Virus record (IMG/VR): IMGVR_UViG_3300047563_000085
Location: 1-54,180 of that record
Reading direction: 5' to 3' (one strand)
DNA length: 54,180 nt
Source: a virus
The notes under the pieces were generated by a model, which ran no database searches, was not told the DNA's origin, and saw only the letters and a program-made list of their open reading frames with translations. Made by a program: the position numbers and the translations under genes. Position 1 is the stretch's first letter. Every line of letters begins with the position of its first letter. Below, one piece after another: positions 8,601-15,417 of the stretch.

Positions 8601-10954
8601 TACCGGATGGAACTACTGCTCCGTTCTTCAATGGTGCTGCATTTTATTTCCTACAGTCTAGAAATTGCACTATTGAAAATTGCAAGATATATAACAATTC
8701 GTTTGGTGTATATACTCAAGCAAGAACCGGAACCTCGCATATTAACATCAACACTACTATCCGAAATAGTCACTTTGAATTGAATGGTATCGTTGATTCT
8801 TATTATGAACATAATTGTTATGTTCAAGGCATGACCCCAGTTGTTGAAGGCAATTATTTTGGTAGATTGAAGTCTGGTGCAGGTGGATCAGCATATAAAT
8901 CTAGAACAGTTGGTGAAGTATTTCGTTATAATTGGTGTGAGTCACATGCAAGAGCAGTTGACTTAGTTCATTGCGAAGACTGGGCAAGTGTGTCTACTGT
9001 TCAGCCCGATCGCCCATACACTTATGTATATGGAAACGTCATATGTAATCTATCTACTGCTAGCGGATATACTTGGTCACCAGTTCACTTCGGTGGAGAT
9101 AACACTGGTGAGGATAGCGGTTCGAGTTATGAACCACAGCTACGTAGTCCACTTGGTTATAATAAACCCACCGACCCACCAAACAGATATCGTGAAAGAT
9201 TGTTCTTCTACAATAACACTTATGTGACTGGTGGGGCTGGTGGTATGGGTTCTCAATATTTCGACTTGTCATTGATGGGTGGAAATTTGTCACCTAACGA
9301 TAATGGATATGTACATGACAGAACTAAAGTAGATGCATGGAACAATGCATTCTATTCTGGTGATGGTGGTGCAAATAGCTGGGTCCAATATGCCGGTACC
9401 GCGCATTTACACGCTACGAACAATGTAGATGGAACAGTAATCGATCATCCTACTGCACCTGCTTCGTTCGTTGCCGATGCACCGGGTAGACTAGATATAA
9501 TAAAAGAATCTGGTATAACCTATAACTCAAGCGGATTCGCCAACTTTGCCAATTTTGATTATACTCCCACTTCAACATCAACTCTATTGAATAGAAGTAT
9601 AGATGATTTTCAAACTACCTTTTCAGGGTCAAATGCTGGTGGGGTTCAACACTACAATGTAGAATTTATGCCGAAAATTCGATCCAATGGCATGGTTCCT
9701 AGAACCGTTCAAGGATCAGCTATGGACTTGGGAGCATTTGAATATCTGGATAGTACAAAGCCAATATGTTCAAATCGTCCAACAATAACCGGGACTATTA
9801 TTACAACTGGCAATGTTCTGACTTGTTCTACCGGTACATGGAATCTTCCATGCACTTATACTTACCAATGGAAAAAGAATGGGGTTGCCATTTCTGGGGA
9901 GACAAATAATACATACACTACTGTGGTAGCAGACGACACTGCTTCTATTACGTGTGTTGTATACGCGACAAACGCTGGGAATACCGCATTCATTAAGTCT
10001 AACTTGGTTTATATTGGAGCGCGAACAATTATTGTTAATTCAGATTACGCATATGGATCGGCTCCGGGTACTGGTGCCACCAGTGGTACTGGTGGTGGTG
10101 GAACTACACCAACTACCGCCCCTCCATTACAAATGGTTGGTCCAGAGATTATCGGAAATACTCATGTTGGACAAGAAGTATGGGCAATGCCAGGTATATA
10201 TAGAAACGGAGTAGCCTCTATAGAATATACTTGGATGAGAAGTGGAACAGCTATAGCAGGTGCCACCTCTAGACGATATATTCTTACTTCTGCAGACATT
10301 GGATCATTGTTAACCGTATCTGTGAAAATAATAAACACTACTGGTAATATCACAGCAGTATCTCCAATTTTCACAGTAATCGCTACTGCCACTGGTCCTA
10401 TAGACCCTAGTGCAGATGGTGTATATACATTTGACAGACCGGATGGTACAGTATCCACGATATATGGATTTGAAGGAAGCCCGGGAAATTATAAAACTAA
10501 TGGCGAAGCTTTGGTACCGGTTACTGGTACAGGGTCTTACGGTGGTATGTTGAAAGTAACTACTGCAAATAAGGTTTACACCAGAATCGATATTGTTAGT
10601 AAAGCTAGTAGATCTGGCCCATTAGATGCGTGGCTTGCCCAGAGCAATACTGGTACAACTGGTGGGGTAGGAATCCGATATAATGGAACAACTGCTGCAT
10701 TTATTGGATCAAACGTTGGCGAGTACACCGATATACCAAGTTTAATATCTAAATCTTCGGATTCATTTGTAGCAATGACTTGTATAATCGATACTGCAAC
10801 TGGACTGGCATCGGCCAGTGCGGAAGGACAAACGTTCAAACATACCAATGGAACATTCACCTACACGGTTAGTTCTCCAATGAATGGATTTGGATTTATA
10901 CCATCCGGGGCGCCAGAAGCAGATGCTGCTGTTTATATTTTAAGAATTAAGTAA
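5630..10954 (+). CDS. Giant tail fibre with Ig-like domains and beta-helix
   Basis: 1774 aa. Residues 1-125 carry HTHxIxDIxGL shaft repeats. About 125-400 holds three Ig-like domains (YQWLRNG, YQWKING cores). About 400-760 is an unrecognised domain with SDSGPMPIP (near 506), IEGG and DRHIIVLDKTNKKIYELY. A further Ig-like domain (YQWELEG) leads into a right-handed beta-helix at about 900-1370 (CTIENCKIYNNSFGVY). Two more Ig-like domains flank a Gly/Thr-rich linker (about 1475-1495), and the C-terminal ~180 residues are unassigned. Probably a distal, trimeric receptor-binding fibre with possible polysaccharide-degrading activity. The helix is paralogous to the fibre cut by the left edge. Late promoter and terminator bracket it as a single-gene unit. 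Confidence 0.85.
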   Translation: MPIIQPQGTSLTGSLTQTTSVSNSNHTHNIGDIGGLIGVLNSKSDVSHLHSITSIVGLSPALATKAASVHTHTISDISGLGAHMSTMTDSVATLTQTVSGLITLTGDHTTQISQILSQLGSNASSKPVIVSAPVITGTPAFGSTLSVSTGNWTNSPTGFFYVWNRKNTSGTVTQIAGATASTYTLVAADAGMYISADVTSANSLGGNSLPSSSAFTTIVSKPPTITVNPSISGTFAILQTLSLVIGTWSDSPSFTYQWLRNGTAISGATGLSYATLSSDAGQKISVRVTGTISTGFATADSAEVTIAGVPVNQVLPTLSPSAINIGTPVSCAAGTWSFFPSFTYQWKINGVSIPSATSSSYTTISSDSTKSLTCTVTATNSAGVTSVDTAATVVGTATDGGTIYGSINRANYGFNANINDCLPFPVDNAFNTKINTYPISPYNAAFQENFGWTNLYPDFGGLMSPQPNGETGILYGIQYHVVDGATQPMVSVTFTTEWGYNFGSESDSGPMPIPLDIQIEGGINGYDRHIIVLDKTNKKIYELYRVTKMANNTFMCGSAAIFDMTTNTWRPIGVANEWTSASASGMPIYPGLVRYEEAILGPGGIKHAIGFSMNYTRDAYIAPASHISSSNSEPFYLPMGARLRLKSSFVINAAWPTEVKAILTAMKDYGIICSNNGYDGFFTGAGDTRWNNAKMNPIFAGITLDSFELVDTGTLYTAGHIAIPYPQVPTIINNPLISATPRVNSWSSVSNGDWTGEVYKYIYQWELEGVAIQNAKYASYKPKIGDLGKQLSVTVTGIGPVGQLSFTTPSKTILAESFTYVKMPSPALSPPSSGQPSSNPVTYAMTGVRTFDIGPGKTYTTPDTFPWHTLVAGDVVNIYYSATPYNTLITIDAFGTETNPVIINGVTDANGNRPKFDVTAGCSNASVSAPIYYPSNRLSSDGWRRLGVFNLAIRGSAQWTNYATGWYPEYITFQNFEVCGANTSTPNLITLPDGTTAPFFNGAAFYFLQSRNCTIENCKIYNNSFGVYTQARTGTSHININTTIRNSHFELNGIVDSYYEHNCYVQGMTPVVEGNYFGRLKSGAGGSAYKSRTVGEVFRYNWCESHARAVDLVHCEDWASVSTVQPDRPYTYVYGNVICNLSTASGYTWSPVHFGGDNTGEDSGSSYEPQLRSPLGYNKPTDPPNRYRERLFFYNNTYVTGGAGGMGSQYFDLSLMGGNLSPNDNGYVHDRTKVDAWNNAFYSGDGGANSWVQYAGTAHLHATNNVDGTVIDHPTAPASFVADAPGRLDIIKESGITYNSSGFANFANFDYTPTSTSTLLNRSIDDFQTTFSGSNAGGVQHYNVEFMPKIRSNGMVPRTVQGSAMDLGAFEYLDSTKPICSNRPTITGTIITTGNVLTCSTGTWNLPCTYTYQWKKNGVAISGETNNTYTTVVADDTASITCVVYATNAGNTAFIKSNLVYIGARTIIVNSDYAYGSAPGTGATSGTGGGGTTPTTAPPLQMVGPEIIGNTHVGQEVWAMPGIYRNGVASIEYTWMRSGTAIAGATSRRYILTSADIGSLLTVSVKIINTTGNITAVSPIFTVIATATGPIDPSADGVYTFDRPDGTVSTIYGFEGSPGNYKTNGEALVPVTGTGSYGGMLKVTTANKVYTRIDIVSKASRSGPLDAWLAQSNTGTTGGVGIRYNGTTAAFIGSNVGEYTDIPSLISKSSDSFVAMTCIIDTATGLASASAEGQTFKHTNGTFTYTVSSPMNGFGFIPSGAPEADAAVYILRIK

Positions 10955-10962
10955 AAACAAAA

Positions 10963-10993
10963 AGCCATACTCGATATCGAGTATGGCTTTTTT
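10963..10993 (+). terminator. Intrinsic terminator
   Basis: A perfect 13-bp stem (AGCCATACTCGAT) followed by a T-run, nine bases after the fibre stop. Confidence 0.9.
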
Positions 10994-11001
10994 CTTAAAT
11001 A
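10994..11001 (+). promoter_or_regulatory. Late-type promoter box CTTAAATA
   Basis: CTTAAATA abuts the preceding terminator and lies 20 bp before the gene at 11022, so that gene is a separate late unit. Confidence 0.5.
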
Positions 11002-11021
11002 AGATATTTTGAGAGAATACT

Positions 11022-11816
11022 ATGCGACTAAATGAGCAATTATCATATGCAAAAGATACCCTACAATTGGTAAATGCATTAGAAAAAGAAATATATAAAG
11101 AATTAGAACACTTTGGCGGTACTGGCGATGAATTTGTGCAAGATAAAATTCTTGATTGTATGATTGCCGTGTTCGACGATTATCTAGATAATAATGCAAT
11201 AGATTATGTTGAACTGGCTTGCCATTTGAGTAATTCTACCGCTGGGTCGTGGGATGATAACCACACAATAACTTTGACAATAAACCCGATTGGTGGATTG
11301 TGTGCAGATATTGGTCCGACTATAGACGAATGCAAAGAATATGATTCGTTATCATACGACGATTATCTTAAAGAGTTATTTTCTAAACTTATAACAAGAT
11401 TAGTTGGTATATTTTTACACGAGCTACAGCATTCGTTGCAGTCATATAATGCGAACACCGATAAACAAGAAAAAATATTCAGTTATCGCAGCTATACAAA
11501 TAAAAATAAACAAGCATTTTATGATAAAGTAAATGCTGGTGTATTAGATATAGATTATAAGTCTTCTCCTGAAGAAATAGATGCACATGCAGTAGAAGAT
11601 ATAGCTAAAGTAATAGCGAACATGAAAGACTTTGATACTGATGATAAAAAACGATATATAACAAAATGTTTCCAAACTATAGCATCGCTTGGTAAGAAAT
11701 ATATTACCGATAAGATGGTTGGTTCTAACCAAATAGCAATAAAATGTCGCCAAAGATATATGAAGAAAATATATAAAGGTCTAAAAGACTATCTAGACAA
11801 CCATATAGAACAATAA
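11022..11816 (+). CDS. Putative zincin metalloprotease-like protein
   Basis: 264 aa. HELQH at residues 133-137 is a canonical HExxH zinc motif, in a helix starting ITRLVGIFLHELQHS. SSPEEIDAHA (181-190) offers a glutamate as third ligand, as in gluzincin-like folds. No signal peptide or membrane span is seen. The C-terminal third is basic and helical. The N-terminus reads MRLNE, ending in an LxE like gp21 cleavage sites, and the gene has its own late promoter, which would suit a head-packaged protein. Substrate unknown. Family recognition rests on the motif alone. Confidence 0.6.
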   Translation: MRLNEQLSYAKDTLQLVNALEKEIYKELEHFGGTGDEFVQDKILDCMIAVFDDYLDNNAIDYVELACHLSNSTAGSWDDNHTITLTINPIGGLCADIGPTIDECKEYDSLSYDDYLKELFSKLITRLVGIFLHELQHSLQSYNANTDKQEKIFSYRSYTNKNKQAFYDKVNAGVLDIDYKSSPEEIDAHAVEDIAKVIANMKDFDTDDKKRYITKCFQTIASLGKKYITDKMVGSNQIAIKCRQRYMKKIYKGLKDYLDNHIEQ

Positions 11817-11823
11817 AAGGAAA

Positions 11824-11853
11824 AGCCACTGAAAATATTTTCAGTGGCTTTTC
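11824..11853. terminator. Bidirectional terminator overlapping the minus-strand array's last stop
   Basis: A 13-bp perfect stem (AGCCACTGAAAAT) between convergent genes. The minus-strand gene ending at 11841 has its TGA inside the stem. T-runs are short (four on the plus strand, interrupted on the minus). Confidence 0.75.
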
Positions 11854-12098
11854 GCATATTCTATCATTTCTTTCATAGTGCCATAAGCCACCCAATCGTC
11901 CACGCCAGGGTCGAAAACAGAATACAGATTGTCCGGCTCGCCACATATTGTATATCGATTTATCATGACATACCAATCAGTATGGTCTTTGAAAATATAA
12001 GCATTGCCTTTCAACTTTTCAACAAAGGCAATAACGAAATCTTCTGCGCCATAATAATCTATCAACTGATGTATTTCATTTTCCGATTTTATTATCAT
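11841..12098 (-). CDS. Small array protein J (MII- family, last gene)
   Basis: 85 aa from the ATG at 12098, with AGGA at suitable spacing. An in-frame ATG 39 bp upstream is rejected because it falls inside the previous gene with no ribosome site. The protein starts MIIKSENEIHQLIDYYG and continues as a mixed alpha/beta small domain with WYVMINRY and a C-terminal MKEMIEYAKSH helix. This start and fold pattern (helix, two or three short strands, Asp/Ser-x-Asp turn, terminal helix) recurs through the array up to 14485. It is the last gene of the probable operon. No known family. Confidence 0.6.
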   Translation of the reverse strand: MIIKSENEIHQLIDYYGAEDFVIAFVEKLKGNAYIFKDHTDWYVMINRYTICGEPDNLYSVFDPGVDDWVAYGTMKEMIEYAKSH

Positions 12099-12297
12099 AA
12101 CAAAATTTCCTAACATATGATAATGGTTTCCCACCAATGATTATTGAAAACCCACTATACAAATTTGGCTTTTTCGATGCGCAATTGGTGATAACCCATT
12201 TACAATACTCCATATGATTCCCATACCGTTTCCACCCAAGCATTTTTAACAAATATAGTTCGATAAATTTTATATTTTTATCGGTTTTTATTATCAT
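12076..12297 (-). CDS. Small array protein I
   Basis: 73 aa from the ATG at 12297, which overlaps the previous gene's TGA as ATGA. It starts MIIKTDKNIKFIELYLL and contains SGFSIIIGGKPLSY. It lacks the acidic C-terminal helix of its neighbours and overlaps the next gene by 23 bp, so it may be shortened. Function unknown. Confidence 0.55.
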   Translation of the reverse strand: MIIKTDKNIKFIELYLLKMLGWKRYGNHMEYCKWVITNCASKKPNLYSGFSIIIGGKPLSYVRKFCYDNKIGK

Positions 12298-12599
12298 GAT
12301 GTTAACAATTCTTCCCACAAAAAACTAATAAGCGTATCTAATGTTTCAAATGAATAGACATCACTAGGCACAATAGAGTAATTCGCGTAGCCATATCTAG
12401 CATACGCCGACCGGTATATCTGGTGCTTGTCGAGCCATATTTCCACATCTTCTAACATATCATCATAGTGAATAAACATTTTATATTTTAATGACAACAT
12501 ATCCAGATATGGTTCGAGTTTTATATGATCACCATCGAATGCATACGCATTCACAAATTTTTTTATTTCTTCGGTATATTTGTTTTGATATATAATCAT
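12294..12599 (-). CDS. Small array protein H
   Basis: 101 aa, starting MIIYQNKYTEEIKKFVNAY. It has ANYSIVPSDVYSFETLD near the C-terminus, matching the SD(V/I)LxTE pattern of array genes A and B. Start and stop overlap neighbours by ATGA. Function unknown. Confidence 0.65.
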   Translation of the reverse strand: MIIYQNKYTEEIKKFVNAYAFDGDHIKLEPYLDMLSLKYKMFIHYDDMLEDVEIWLDKHQIYRSAYARYGYANYSIVPSDVYSFETLDTLISFLWEELLTS

Positions 12600-12889
12600 A
12601 GATTAAACTTTTCTTTTACGAGTTCATAAATTTTATTTACTTCTACGATATTAGATTCATATCTAAAATGAGTCACATCTTCTTCAACATATATTGCTAT
12701 TTCATTACTACCGTTGGTTATTGTTATTTTGAATGTGTTTCTAATAAACTTTATAGAAAGCCACGCATCGGATTTTCCTTTCAACATAAGCATTGTTGTT
12801 ATTTTAGACAACTGTGGTACGAGATATTGATATTTTGTATTTTCTAAATTTTCAATCATCAACTCATGAATGATAGTGCAAATTATCAT
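12596..12889 (-). CDS. Small array protein G
   Basis: 97 aa, starting MIICTIIHELMIENLENT and ending in a VNKIYELVKEKF helix. AGAGG lies close before the ATG (four-base spacing), within the last codons of the frameshifted gene upstream. Shares the array's small mixed alpha/beta pattern. Function unknown. Confidence 0.65.
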   Translation of the reverse strand: MIICTIIHELMIENLENTKYQYLVPQLSKITTMLMLKGKSDAWLSIKFIRNTFKITITNGSNEIAIYVEEDVTHFRYESNIVEVNKIYELVKEKFNL

Positions 12890-13189
12890 ATCGCCTCTAT
12901 TAATTTTTGTGTTAACTCATCATAATCTACTCTTTTTGCTATTCTATAAAATGAAGAACCGTGTTCCAGATCAATCCCATCACAGTCTGGTATCTTTCAG
13001 CATTATTGTATAAAATGCAGGAAGAACACTAAAGTATACGCAATCCATATTATCAAACCACATATTATACTCTAGTCGCTTCATCATCAAATGAAACAAA
13101 AAAGGCTGCAATAAATCTGGTAGGCACCCATAGATATTTTCTTTTAATGAAATCACTGTGTCGGAATAAGTTGTGCTATAGATTATCAT
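12886..13189 (-). pseudogene. Small array gene F, broken by a single-base frameshift
   Basis: The frame from 13189 (MIIYSTTYSDTVISLKENIYG) stops at 12980 after 69 aa. Skipping one base near 13000 opens a second frame reading IPDCDGIDLEHGSSFYRIAK and ending ELTQKLIEAI. It stops at 12886, making the ATGA overlap with the next gene that is usual in this array. The intact protein would be about 100 aa, the family size. Sequencing error, real decay or programmed +1 shifting are all possible. Confidence 0.6.
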
Positions 13190-13493
13190 TTATTGTCTTG
13201 ATTAGTTGTTCGATTGACTCTGATGTATTCTCAAGAATGAATGGTGTTGATTCATCAACTCCAACCAAAACCTCCCCGGTTTCATACCTTATGATATCGA
13301 TTTGGCTATGATGAAATCTATGCTTGTTCGTTATAATTGCGAATACGATTTTACCACGTTCCTTTCTCTGAAAATTTATATAAGAAATGTTATATCTTAA
13401 TCCAAGAAATAGCGATAATTCTTTTAACCATTTGCCATCTTCTGACGAAAACACGAAGTGCTCAATCATTTTATTTATTTTTGGATATATCAT
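13176..13493 (-). CDS. Small array protein E
   Basis: 105 aa, starting MIYPKINKMIEHFVFSSEDG. The C-terminus has RYETGEVLVGVDESTPF and a SIEQLIKTINDNL helix. It overlaps the next gene by 14 bp and the previous one by ATGA. This is one of the clearest members of the family. Function unknown. Confidence 0.7.
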   Translation of the reverse strand: MIYPKINKMIEHFVFSSEDGKWLKELSLFLGLRYNISYINFQRKERGKIVFAIITNKHRFHHSQIDIIRYETGEVLVGVDESTPFILENTSESIEQLIKTINDNL

Positions 13494-13693
13494 ATATCCA
13501 AAAATACTATATTAATGACATCATCTATCCCTACGTCTTTGTATATCACTAGATCATTCGGATGCTCCGAATATTCGGTTATATTAAGGGCACATCCAGT
13601 ATTGATAATACGGCAGCGTATCACTACCTTGATAAGATGATAATCATCAGTAATTTCAAATAATTCAGATGGTAAATTTTGGGTTATAATCAC
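13490..13693 (-). CDS. Small array protein D
   Basis: 67 aa, starting MIITQNLPSELFEITDDYH and ending IDDVINIVFLDI. It is the shortest member, with ATGA overlaps on both sides. It contains two cysteines in RCRIINTGCAL. Function unknown. Confidence 0.6.
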   Translation of the reverse strand: MIITQNLPSELFEITDDYHLIKVVIRCRIINTGCALNITEYSEHPNDLVIYKDVGIDDVINIVFLDI

Positions 13694-13968
13694 TTTTTAA
13701 ACTTTCCTATGTTTTTTGTTATTTTCGAGAATACTACTGGGTGAAAAATTACAGAAAATGGTATTACCGTCCGGTGGTGTAATAATGTGTTGCATATAAA
13801 ATGTCCATGTTTATTGGCGGGATTGAACCACACGGAGGCAACCTCTAAACCACGCTGGGTGTTAGATATGCTTGTCTTACTATAAAACAAAGTTAAAATA
13901 TTCCAAAATGGTTGGAGTTCTGTTAACTTAGTACATTCTATTTTTAATGGTTTACTATCGACTATCAT
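13690..13968 (-). CDS. Small array protein C
   Basis: 92 aa, starting MIVDSKPLKIECTKLTELQ, with LTLFYSKTSISNTQRGLEVA resembling LSVFYPRK in gene A. ATGA overlaps on both sides. Ends in a basic KITKNIGKFKK helix. Function unknown. Confidence 0.65.
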   Translation of the reverse strand: MIVDSKPLKIECTKLTELQPFWNILTLFYSKTSISNTQRGLEVASVWFNPANKHGHFICNTLLHHRTVIPFSVIFHPVVFSKITKNIGKFKK

Positions 13969-14243
13969 AATTTGGCCATATTTTTTATTATCATAATAGT
14001 ATCTGTAGAAAGAATATCTTTTGGTAATATATTTGTAAAGTGTCCATTGATGCTATCTACTGTAATCATATATGATTTTTCATATATAAACACACGATCA
14101 CTTATATAAACACATCCGAATCCTTGTGCAGAGCGAAAATACTGCATTTCTTTATTTTTCTGCCTATCAAAAAATATACGCATAATAAAATATAAAGTTT
14201 CAAATTTGTCGTTTGGTTCAATCGGTTCTTGCAGTAGTATCAT
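13965..14243 (-). CDS. Small array protein B
   Basis: 92 aa, starting MILLQEPIEPNDKFETLYFI. The C-terminus NILPKDILSTDTIMIIKNMA parallels gene A (APSDVLTTEMFKEV), supporting common ancestry. ATGA overlaps on both sides. Function unknown. Confidence 0.65.
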   Translation of the reverse strand: MILLQEPIEPNDKFETLYFIMRIFFDRQKNKEMQYFRSAQGFGCVYISDRVFIYEKSYMITVDSINGHFTNILPKDILSTDTIMIIKNMAKL

Positions 14244-14485
14244 AACCTTTCTTTTACTTCCTTAAACATTTCTGTGGTTAGCACATCGCTTGGTGCTATT
14301 TGATCACCGTCTATATACCATGAATATCTTCTTTGTACTATGTCTATGTTTCCATACTGAATTCGGTTTGAGAAACTAGATTCCCAAATTTTCCTAGGGT
14401 AAAACACGGACAATATTCTAACAAAGCTTTTTATATCTCCGGGAATATGCCTATAAAATTTTATTTCTTTAATTTGTGTGATCAT
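14240..14485 (-). CDS. Small array protein A (first gene of array)
   Basis: 81 aa, starting MITQIKEIKFYRHIPGD. The body has YGNIDIVQRRYSWYIDGDQI and ends with a KEVKERL helix. It begins seven bases after a terminator-like hairpin, without a visible Shine-Dalgarno sequence, so translation of this first gene is either weak or dependent on readthrough past the hairpin. No promoter box was found nearby. Confidence 0.6.
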   Translation of the reverse strand: MITQIKEIKFYRHIPGDIKSFVRILSVFYPRKIWESSFSNRIQYGNIDIVQRRYSWYIDGDQIAPSDVLTTEMFKEVKERL

Positions 14486-14491
14486 ACTATG

Positions 14492-14525
14492 AAAAAAAGG
14501 AATATCACACGATATTCCTTTTTTT
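14492..14525 (-). terminator. Intrinsic terminator between polymerase fragment and array
   Basis: An AAAGGAATATC stem with an ACAC loop and flanking A- and T-runs. It follows the minus-strand polymerase fragment and precedes the small-gene array. Confidence 0.75.
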
Positions 14526-14528
14526 GTT

Positions 14529-15257
14529 TCAGTTCATTGAAATTAGTTTGTCGGTAGTGAGTATTTCTGATGGTTTTATTTCCATTAGATGACCATCGCG
14601 TTCTACCATACAGGAATGATCATTGGTGATAATAATTGTGTTACCATTGCTATCTTCTATCTTCCATTTTGTCTTACTTGTCTTGTGGCGATATATGTAG
14701 TTGAAATCAGACAATACATATTGTTTTGTTTCTGGGTTATACGTATATGTCTTCATTCGGTCATCGCATGCATATTCTTTATCACCAACATTCCATTTTA
14801 TTTGACAGTTATTAAACGCATCATTTATTTTATATGGAATATCGTTGATTATAATCAACGTATTTTCATCAACCGAGTCCGTATCGTTATAAACTATAGA
14901 TTCGCCATAAACATCATAATCTCCAGTTATTTGTTTATTGATTTGGGATGTCATGTGTTTGGTAATACAACGACCAGTAAGGGTTACTGATTGTCCTATT
15001 CGCTTATCGTAAAACTTCATGCTTTCGTTAAGCAACGCACCATACAGTGAGTTTAGAAGAATCTTGGTGGCTTGTTGGCGTTGATTCCAGAACTGAACAT
15101 ATTCTAGATATTCCTCTTTATCTTTTGGGACGATCTTCCCGTCCACAATTTTTAGGTTGTAGTCTAGAAGAATACGTTTCAGTTTTGTTACATCTTTGGT
15201 GGAGAAACAGTCGTGTATCTCTTTATACACGGGGGAGTTAACGATGTCTATAGTCAT
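14529..15257 (-). CDS. 43: gp43-like DNA polymerase fragment fused to N-terminal split-intein half
   Basis: 242 aa. Residues 1-127 match the palm of family B polymerases of T4 type: motif B as KILLNSLYGALLN (65-77) and motif C as YNDTD (123-127). From Ser128 the sequence turns into an intein N-half. Block A reads SVDENTLIIIND, and block B reads TNDHSCMVERDGH (211-223) followed by EIKPSEIL. It stops at residue 242 with no endonuclease or C-terminal intein block. Motif C (DTD/S) is a known intein site in archaeal family B polymerases. Exonuclease domain, motif A and the C-terminal half are absent nearby, so the enzyme would need trans-splicing of separately encoded parts. The reading frame stays open upstream only to about 15290, then meets stops. 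Confidence 0.8.
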   Translation of the reverse strand: MTIDIVNSPVYKEIHDCFSTKDVTKLKRILLDYNLKIVDGKIVPKDKEEYLEYVQFWNQRQQATKILLNSLYGALLNESMKFYDKRIGQSVTLTGRCITKHMTSQINKQITGDYDVYGESIVYNDTDSVDENTLIIINDIPYKINDAFNNCQIKWNVGDKEYACDDRMKTYTYNPETKQYVLSDFNYIYRHKTSKTKWKIEDSNGNTIIITNDHSCMVERDGHLMEIKPSEILTTDKLISMN

Positions 15258-15417
15258 ATGGTAATAATTTGTAAGTGTAGTAGTTATGCATCAATTTTAT
15301 GTTAAAAATGCTTTTGGCGCAAAATTCTATGCTAGACTAGCTGAAACCAAATTTTCATGAAAGGGCAATGATATGAGTTACGCCACATGATAAATATTAT
15401 TATCAATTTTTCTTTCT

